The notes beneath the pieces are model-generated. The model saw only the letters and a program-made list of their open reading frames with translations, did not search any database and was not told the origin of the DNA. A program made the position numbers and the translations under genes. Below are positions 10,061-13,750 of a DNA stretch of 13,750 nucleotides, piece after piece. Every line of letters begins with the position of its first letter. The stretch's first letter is position 1. Origin of the DNA: Kofleriaceae bacterium (GTDB lineage Bacteria; Myxococcota_A; Polyangia; Haliangiales; Haliangiaceae); contig JAHEAK010000064.1 in assembly GCA_024642805.1 (NCBI GenBank), positions 1 through 13,750 of the forward strand, written 5' to 3'.

Positions 10061-11365
10061 ATGACCACGAAACCAGACCCCAAAACTGCTGCCGGCGATG
10101 AGCTTCTGGCTCGTGACGCCAAGTACGTCATCCGACCATGGACCGGAACGGGTGAACCGGTGCCAGTCGTCAAAGGCAAGGGCTCGGTCATCACCGATGC
10201 CTATGGAAAAGACTATCTCGACTTCACCTCCGGCTACTTCGTCAATCAGGCCGGTCACTGTCATCCCAAGGTAGCCGCTGCCGCCGCCGAGCAACTCACG
10301 CAGATTACGCAGGTCTCCGGCCGTCACACGACTCCACCCATGGTGGATCTAGCCGAACGCCTGGTCCAGCTCACGCCTCGCTCGGTGCACAAGGTTTTCT
10401 TCACCACCGGCGGCTCGGAGTCCAATGAGTTTGCTCTGAAGATGGTGCGCCAAAAGTCGGGCAAGAGCGACATGGCCAGCCTCGACAACGCCTATCACGG
10501 CCTCTCGCTCGGCGTCCTGCAGGCCTGTGCCGCAGAGAAGTATCGCCAGACTGCTGGCGTCGAGATGCTCGATAACTTCGCGCGCCTGCCCACGGCCTAT
10601 TGCTATCGCTGTCAGTGGCAGAGCAACTGCAAGGTGCAGTGCCTCGACAACACCGAGAAGCAGCTGGAAGCCAAGCCCAACACCGCCGCGCTCATCGCCG
10701 AGCCTGTGCAAGCGGTCGGCGGCATCATTCCACCGGAAGCCTGGTGGGCGCGCATGGACGAGATTCGCAAGCGTCGCGGCCTCTTCCTGATTCTGGACGA
10801 AATCCAAACCGGCGTCGGTCGCACGGGCAAGATGTTCGCTGCCGAGCACTATGGTCTCGAGCCCGACATCATCACCGCGGGCAAGGGCCTCTCTGGTGGC
10901 GTTGGCTCGCTGGCCGCCGTCATCGCCTCTGATGAGCTCGTCGAGGGCTTCTTTGGCGGCACCACGCCGACCTCCGCAGGCAACGCGGTATCGGCCGCTG
11001 CGGGCCTGGCTCTCATTGGCGTGCTCGAAGAAGAAAAACTCGTAGAAAATGCCGCCAAGATGGGCGAGTACTTCGCGGGCGCCATCTGGGACCTCAAGGA
11101 TCCGTGGGTGGGAGACGTTCGCTTCAAGGGCCTTCTGGGCGGCGCCGAGCTGGTGAGCAACCGCGACACTCGCGATGCGCTCTCCAAGGAGCTGGTCGGC
11201 AAAGTCAAAGATCATCTGCATGCCAACGGCATGCTCATCACCGTGAGCGGTCCCGCTGGCAACGTGCTTCGACTGCAGCCGCCACTCAGTATCACCGCTG
11301 CCGAGCTCGATAGCTTTGTAGCTTGCCTGCGAACGGCCCTCTCTGAGGTGCGAGCCGCAGCCTAG
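10061..11365 (+). CDS. Class III PLP-dependent aminotransferase with Cys cluster
   Basis: The protein is 434 aa, normal for class III (ornithine/GABA/AGXT2-like) aminotransferases. Visible family features are the N-terminal DAYGKDYLDFTSGYFVNQAGH, the PLP phosphate-binding TTGGSESNE (115-123) and AYHG (144-147). AEPVQAVGG, LDEIQTGVGRTG with Asp246, and AGKGLSGG with the Schiff-base Lys275 follow. Substrate is not readable from sequence; relatives act on GABA, beta-alanine, amino alcohol phosphates or alanine/glyoxylate. Odd feature: four cysteines at 181, 184, 190 and 194 (CYRC...C...C), spaced like a zinc or iron site. I recall a related CYRC segment in some AGXT2-like enzymes. The start has an AGGTG a few bases upstream. 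It heads a tight four-gene unit with two phospholipid head-group transferases, which suggests a role on an amino head-group precursor such as an ethanolamine- or serine-like compound. That is inference only. Confidence 0.92.
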   Translation: MTTKPDPKTAAGDELLARDAKYVIRPWTGTGEPVPVVKGKGSVITDAYGKDYLDFTSGYFVNQAGHCHPKVAAAAAEQLTQITQVSGRHTTPPMVDLAERLVQLTPRSVHKVFFTTGGSESNEFALKMVRQKSGKSDMASLDNAYHGLSLGVLQACAAEKYRQTAGVEMLDNFARLPTAYCYRCQWQSNCKVQCLDNTEKQLEAKPNTAALIAEPVQAVGGIIPPEAWWARMDEIRKRRGLFLILDEIQTGVGRTGKMFAAEHYGLEPDIITAGKGLSGGVGSLAAVIASDELVEGFFGGTTPTSAGNAVSAAAGLALIGVLEEEKLVENAAKMGEYFAGAIWDLKDPWVGDVRFKGLLGGAELVSNRDTRDALSKELVGKVKDHLHANGMLITVSGPAGNVLRLQPPLSITAAELDSFVACLRTALSEVRAAA

Positions 11366-11373
11366 GACGTACC

Positions 11374-12054
11374 ATGAATCTCTTCGCCATTCGCAAGCAG
11401 CTCGACAAGGTGCTGCACCCGCTGGTCTCGACCATCACCAAGCTGCCGCTGCACGCCAACCACTGGACCTTGCTTGGTGCCTTCGTCGGCTTGGCCTGCT
11501 CGATCTTCTTTCTCTACGGCCAGTGGTGGCCAGGCCTTGCGCTCTTGCTCTTGCGCGGTCTCATCGATCACGTCGATGGCTTCAAGGCACGCAACTACAA
11601 TCAGCGATCGACCTTCGGGGCAGTCATGGATGACGTCACCGATCGCTGGGTGCTTGGCATCATCTACGCCGGCGCCTGTCTCAACCTGAGCAACGACTTT
11701 CCACACGTGCTCATCGTGCTCGGCTTTGGCATCACGGGTTCGCTGTCCAACGTCATCGCCAAGCTCAGCATCTACGCCGAGTCGCAACAGGACATCTTCC
11801 GCGAGCAGGGCAAGATCGGTCATCCCATTGACCTGGTCGGGCTCTTCGGCTCCGCGGAGTTCATCATCTACTTCGGCATGGGCGTCCTGTGGACCGCCAT
11901 CCTTGACGACCAGCGGCCGCTCCTGGCGGGCGTCTGGGCGGTGGCCATCATGAGTCACCTGAGCCTCTTCCAGCGCATCATCTTTGCCTGGCAGCGCTAC
12001 CGCCACGTCGATCCAGCCGCGCTCCTGGCCGAGCAAGAGCCCTCCAAGAGCTAG
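11374..12054 (+). CDS. CDP-alcohol phosphatidyltransferase family protein (226 aa)
   Basis: Integral membrane enzyme of the family that joins a CDP-activated alcohol (usually CDP-diacylglycerol) to a second alcohol to make a phospholipid. The signature D-x2-DG-x2-AR-x8-G-x3-D-x3-D is complete: Asp65, Asp68-Gly69, Ala72-Arg73, Gly82, Asp86, Asp90. About six hydrophobic segments are seen, near 31-50, 52-66, 92-108, 111-130, 153-176 and 183-203, with the active site after the second. The N-terminus up to 25 is amphipathic and the C-terminus is charged. The acceptor alcohol (glycerol phosphate, serine, inositol phosphate, other) cannot be told from sequence. The start ATG follows the aminotransferase stop by 8 bases and has AGGA upstream, so the two are co-transcribed. 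It is longer than and quite different from the next gene, which belongs to the same superfamily, so they are not a recent tandem duplication. Confidence 0.9.
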   Translation: MNLFAIRKQLDKVLHPLVSTITKLPLHANHWTLLGAFVGLACSIFFLYGQWWPGLALLLLRGLIDHVDGFKARNYNQRSTFGAVMDDVTDRWVLGIIYAGACLNLSNDFPHVLIVLGFGITGSLSNVIAKLSIYAESQQDIFREQGKIGHPIDLVGLFGSAEFIIYFGMGVLWTAILDDQRPLLAGVWAVAIMSHLSLFQRIIFAWQRYRHVDPAALLAEQEPSKS

Positions 12055-12062
12055 TAGACGCG

Positions 12063-12584
12063 GTGTACAAGTACTTCAATCCCGCCAACGCGATTACCTT
12101 CTCGCGCTTCTTCACGCTGCCAGCCTTCGTGCATTTCTGGCGCGAGGGTCAGCCGCAGCTGGCCCTCATCATGGTCATGCTGTGCGGCTTCCTCGATCTC
12201 TTCGACGGTATGGCTGCGCGCAAGTTCAACTGCAGCTCGGGCTTCGGTGAGTTCTTCGACGCCGCTGCCGACGGCATTTGCTACGGCTTCATGATGGCCT
12301 ACCTGGCCTACGTCGGCGCTCTGCCCTGGCTGCCCATTGTCATCATCGTCGGCTTGGGCGGGGTCAACACCTTTGGCCGTCTGATGTACGCCAAGCGCAT
12401 CGGCCGAACCACGAACTATCGCTCCTGGGCCATGGAACGAGTGGTGGCCTTTACCATCTACCTCATCGGCTTCGGCATTACCCAGATCCAGCCCGAGTTC
12501 TACAGCTGGGCTTGCGCCGCTGTCATGGGCTTCATCCTTATTCACGATCTCAAGCGAATGCTTGTCGATCCGGTGCCCGCATGA
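12063..12584 (+). CDS. Second CDP-alcohol phosphatidyltransferase (173 aa)
   Basis: Same superfamily as the preceding gene. The signature is again complete: Asp45, Asp48-Gly49, Ala52-Arg53, Gly62, Asp66, Asp70. The N-terminus NPANAITFSRFFTLP matches the amphipathic opening with a conserved Asn, Thr, Arg and Pro found in PgsA- and PssA-type enzymes. Length (173 aa) is near phosphatidylglycerophosphate synthase size. Around five hydrophobic segments are visible (13-25, 33-46, 72-102, 126-142, 147-160). The likely reaction is transfer of a phosphatidyl or similar group from a CDP-alcohol to another alcohol; the acceptor is unknown. It starts with GTG at 12063, 8 bases after the previous stop; no earlier start is available in this frame and the homology to family N-termini begins at once. 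No Shine-Dalgarno is present, so coupling to the upstream gene is plausible. Its stop overlaps the next start as ATGA. Confidence 0.9.
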   Translation: MYKYFNPANAITFSRFFTLPAFVHFWREGQPQLALIMVMLCGFLDLFDGMAARKFNCSSGFGEFFDAAADGICYGFMMAYLAYVGALPWLPIVIIVGLGGVNTFGRLMYAKRIGRTTNYRSWAMERVVAFTIYLIGFGITQIQPEFYSWACAAVMGFILIHDLKRMLVDPVPA

Positions 12585-12790
12585 TCGTCTCGGCCAAGGT
12601 CTTTCTCTGGTTCAACACTGCCATGGTGCTTGGCATCGCTTTCATCTCGACCTGGTGGGACGGTCGGCTCTTCGCTCGTCTGTGGCCAGAGCGCAACGAC
12701 AAGCACGATGAGTTCTTTGGCTCCATCATGGGCCTATGCATCGTGGTCATAGGGCTGTTTGGCATCATTCGCCACCACCTCTCCCTGTGA
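12581..12790 (+). CDS. Small two-helix membrane protein (69 aa)
   Basis: No family recognised. The ATG overlaps the stop of the second phosphatidyltransferase in an ATGA, and the frame runs 69 codons to TGA. Two hydrophobic segments, about residues 5-23 and 46-63, flank a charged hairpin rich in Asp, Arg and Lys (WWDGRLFARLWPERNDKHDE). Such a small protein is probably a subunit or regulator working with the membrane transferases, or an unrelated inner-membrane peptide. The open frame extends further upstream inside the previous gene, but that part is a shadow; translation from the overlapping ATG gives the coherent membrane protein. Its last 26 bases overlap the convergent MBL-fold gene. The presence of two clean helices and the tight overlap support it as real. 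Confidence 0.75.
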   Translation: MIVSAKVFLWFNTAMVLGIAFISTWWDGRLFARLWPERNDKHDEFFGSIMGLCIVVIGLFGIIRHHLSL

Positions 12791-13544
12791 GATCGAGTGC
12801 CGTGAGACTGAGCGCCTGACCATGCCCGAGAACCTCCACGAGCTCGCTCACGCCGCGGCTCTCGGCGATCTCGAGGAGCTGGTCGCGAGGTGCGCTGGCG
12901 CGATGAAAGAGGCGCAAATTGACCGTGCCCCAGTGGACGGGAATCAGCCGTCGGGCTCCCAGGCGCGCGGCAATGCCCAGGGCCGTCTCCGGGCAGATGT
13001 GTATGCCCTTGTCGAGGACCTGCTGACGACGACGGTAGTACCAGGGGGGCAGCATGCCGCCGATGGGCAGGAGCGTGGCGTCGATCTGGAAGTCCCGGCC
13101 GATGTCGTCGAAGACCTCGAAGGTCGACATGTCGACGTCGCCGGCGTGGTGCACCGTGATGCCGTCCTTCTGCAGCATGTAGCCCACGCAGATGGGCTGG
13201 TCGCCCTTTCGCCAGCGGCCATTGTCGTGCTTGGTGTCCACGGCGATGACGTCGACGCCCCCACAGGATATGTGGTCCCCCGGCTCGGCCTCGACCACCT
13301 CCGAAAAGCCCAGATTGGCGACGATCGCTCCGGCACCCTTGGGCACGATCAGCTTGACGCCCTTGTCCAGTTTGGCGAGTGTCCACCGGTTGAGATGATC
13401 GACGTGCGAATGGGTAATCAAGATCGTGTGATAAGGAGCGACCGCGAGCGCGCGGCCGCGTCCCAGCGGATCGATCAAGATGCGGTCTTCCCCGAAGGCG
13501 ACCAGCGCACTGGCGTGACCGAGCCAAAGCACATGTGCTTCCAT
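12765..13544 (-). CDS. MBL-fold metallo-hydrolase (UlaG/NAPE-PLD-like)
   Basis: The protein is 259 aa with a metallo-beta-lactamase fold of the Lactamase_B_2/UlaG-like group. The opening strand VLWLGHASALVAFGEDRILIDP (4-25) is typical. Metal ligands are the HSHVDH motif (His45, His47, Asp49, His50), His106 in DTKHDNG, Asp136 in HHAGD, and His204 in IPVHWGT. The group includes lactonases, N-acyl-phosphatidylethanolamine phospholipase D and many uncharacterised hydrolases, so the substrate is not certain. The NAPE-PLD likeness is suggestive beside a phospholipid operon but rests only on fold. No signal peptide is seen. The ATG at 13544 is set by the start of the fold, and no Shine-Dalgarno is present. 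It is convergent with, and overlaps by 26 bases, the small membrane gene, and divergent from the LysE exporter by 14 bases. Confidence 0.88.
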   Translation of the reverse strand: MEAHVLWLGHASALVAFGEDRILIDPLGRGRALAVAPYHTILITHSHVDHLNRWTLAKLDKGVKLIVPKGAGAIVANLGFSEVVEAEPGDHISCGGVDVIAVDTKHDNGRWRKGDQPICVGYMLQKDGITVHHAGDVDMSTFEVFDDIGRDFQIDATLLPIGGMLPPWYYRRRQQVLDKGIHICPETALGIAARLGARRLIPVHWGTVNLRLFHRASAPRDQLLEIAESRGVSELVEVLGHGQALSLTALDLTGRGGGE

Positions 13545-13558
13545 GGCCGATCTATAGC

Positions 13559-13750
13559 ATGGCGATCGGGGCTGGTTTGCTGAAGTATCTGCTCATCGGC
13601 ATCTTTGGCGGCGCCATCACGGGCGTTCCGATTGGCCCCGTCAACATCGCCGTCATCGACACCGCCTATCGCCACCACCTCAAGCGTGCTTTCGCCGTCG
13701 CTCTCGGTGGCGCCTCCGCCGACATGTTCTACGCGCTGGTCGGCATCCTG
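13559..13750 (+). CDS. LysE-family exporter, N-terminal part (runs off the window)
   Basis: Only the first 64 codons are present. They read MAIGAGLLKYLLIGIFGGAI, then TGVPIGPVNIAVIDTAYRHH and a helix with GGASADMFYALVGIL. This is the typical opening of LysE/RhtB-type amino-acid exporters: a first membrane helix, a GxxxGP loop (GVPIGP at 22-27), then an amphipathic segment and the second helix with a conserved Gly-x-x-x-x-Asp. The usual length is about 200 residues, so roughly two thirds lies beyond the right edge. The exported substrate is unknown. The ATG at 13559 begins only 14 bases from the start of the divergent MBL-fold gene and has no Shine-Dalgarno. The start is therefore less certain than the family. 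Confidence 0.8.
   Translation, partial: MAIGAGLLKYLLIGIFGGAITGVPIGPVNIAVIDTAYRHHLKRAFAVALGGASADMFYALVGIL

Noticed and set aside
10349..11221. Minus-strand reading frame of 290 codons over the aminotransferase
   Set aside because: It is fully inside a well-supported aminotransferase gene and shows no recognisable motif.
11374..12584. Tandem duplication of a phosphatidyltransferase gene
   Set aside because: Apart from the shared signature residues, the two proteins differ in length, N-terminus and loop sequences, so they are distinct subfamilies.

Overview
The window is a gene-dense stretch of a GC-rich bacterial chromosome (roughly 60% G+C by eye). It holds 14 recognisable protein genes, one of them cut by the right edge. 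No RNA gene, insertion sequence, phage gene or CRISPR array was seen. Several short secreted or lipidated proteins of unknown function, an FGE/SUMF1-fold lipoprotein and an Ala/Asp-rich secreted-protein tail suggest a myxobacterium-like (Myxococcota, former Deltaproteobacteria) organism. That placement is an inference; nothing in the window proves it. Coding sequence is nearly continuous. Many start codons have weak or no Shine-Dalgarno sequence.

Left part (1-2285): two plus-strand lipoprotein genes. The first (211-1227) is unrecognised and is followed by a clear intrinsic terminator at 1255-1283. The second (1461-2285) is an SUMF1/FGE-fold lipoprotein lacking the catalytic cysteines. I recognise no gene in 1-210, and see nothing definite in 1284-1460.

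Housekeeping block (2282-5740, minus strand): aspS followed with zero spacing by glpD, evidently co-transcribed. The AspRS carries a histidine that marks non-discriminating enzymes. glpD ends tail-to-tail with the FGE-fold gene, overlapping by 4 bases.

Sulfur block (5840-8106, plus strand, divergent from aspS): an assimilatory APS reductase with an N-terminal glutaredoxin-like CxxC domain, then a DUF4202-type protein, then a 4-base-overlapped secreted protein. A small lipoprotein (8282-8827) and a calcineurin-type metallophosphoesterase (8947-9888) follow.

Lipid block (9928-12790, plus strand): a 17-bp tandem repeat array and a hairpin lead into a four-gene run. It encodes a class III PLP aminotransferase with a four-cysteine cluster, two different CDP-alcohol phosphatidyltransferases with perfect signature motifs, and a 69-residue two-helix membrane protein. 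Spacings are 8 bases, 8 bases and a 4-base overlap, so this reads as one operon. Head-group synthesis or remodelling of a membrane phospholipid, with the aminotransferase handling an amino head-group precursor, is the most attractive hypothesis. It is the best candidate here for an uncharacterised pathway.

Right edge (12765-13750): an MBL-fold hydrolase on the minus strand, convergent with and overlapping the lipid operon, and a divergent LysE-family exporter that runs off the window. Their start codons are only 14 bases apart.
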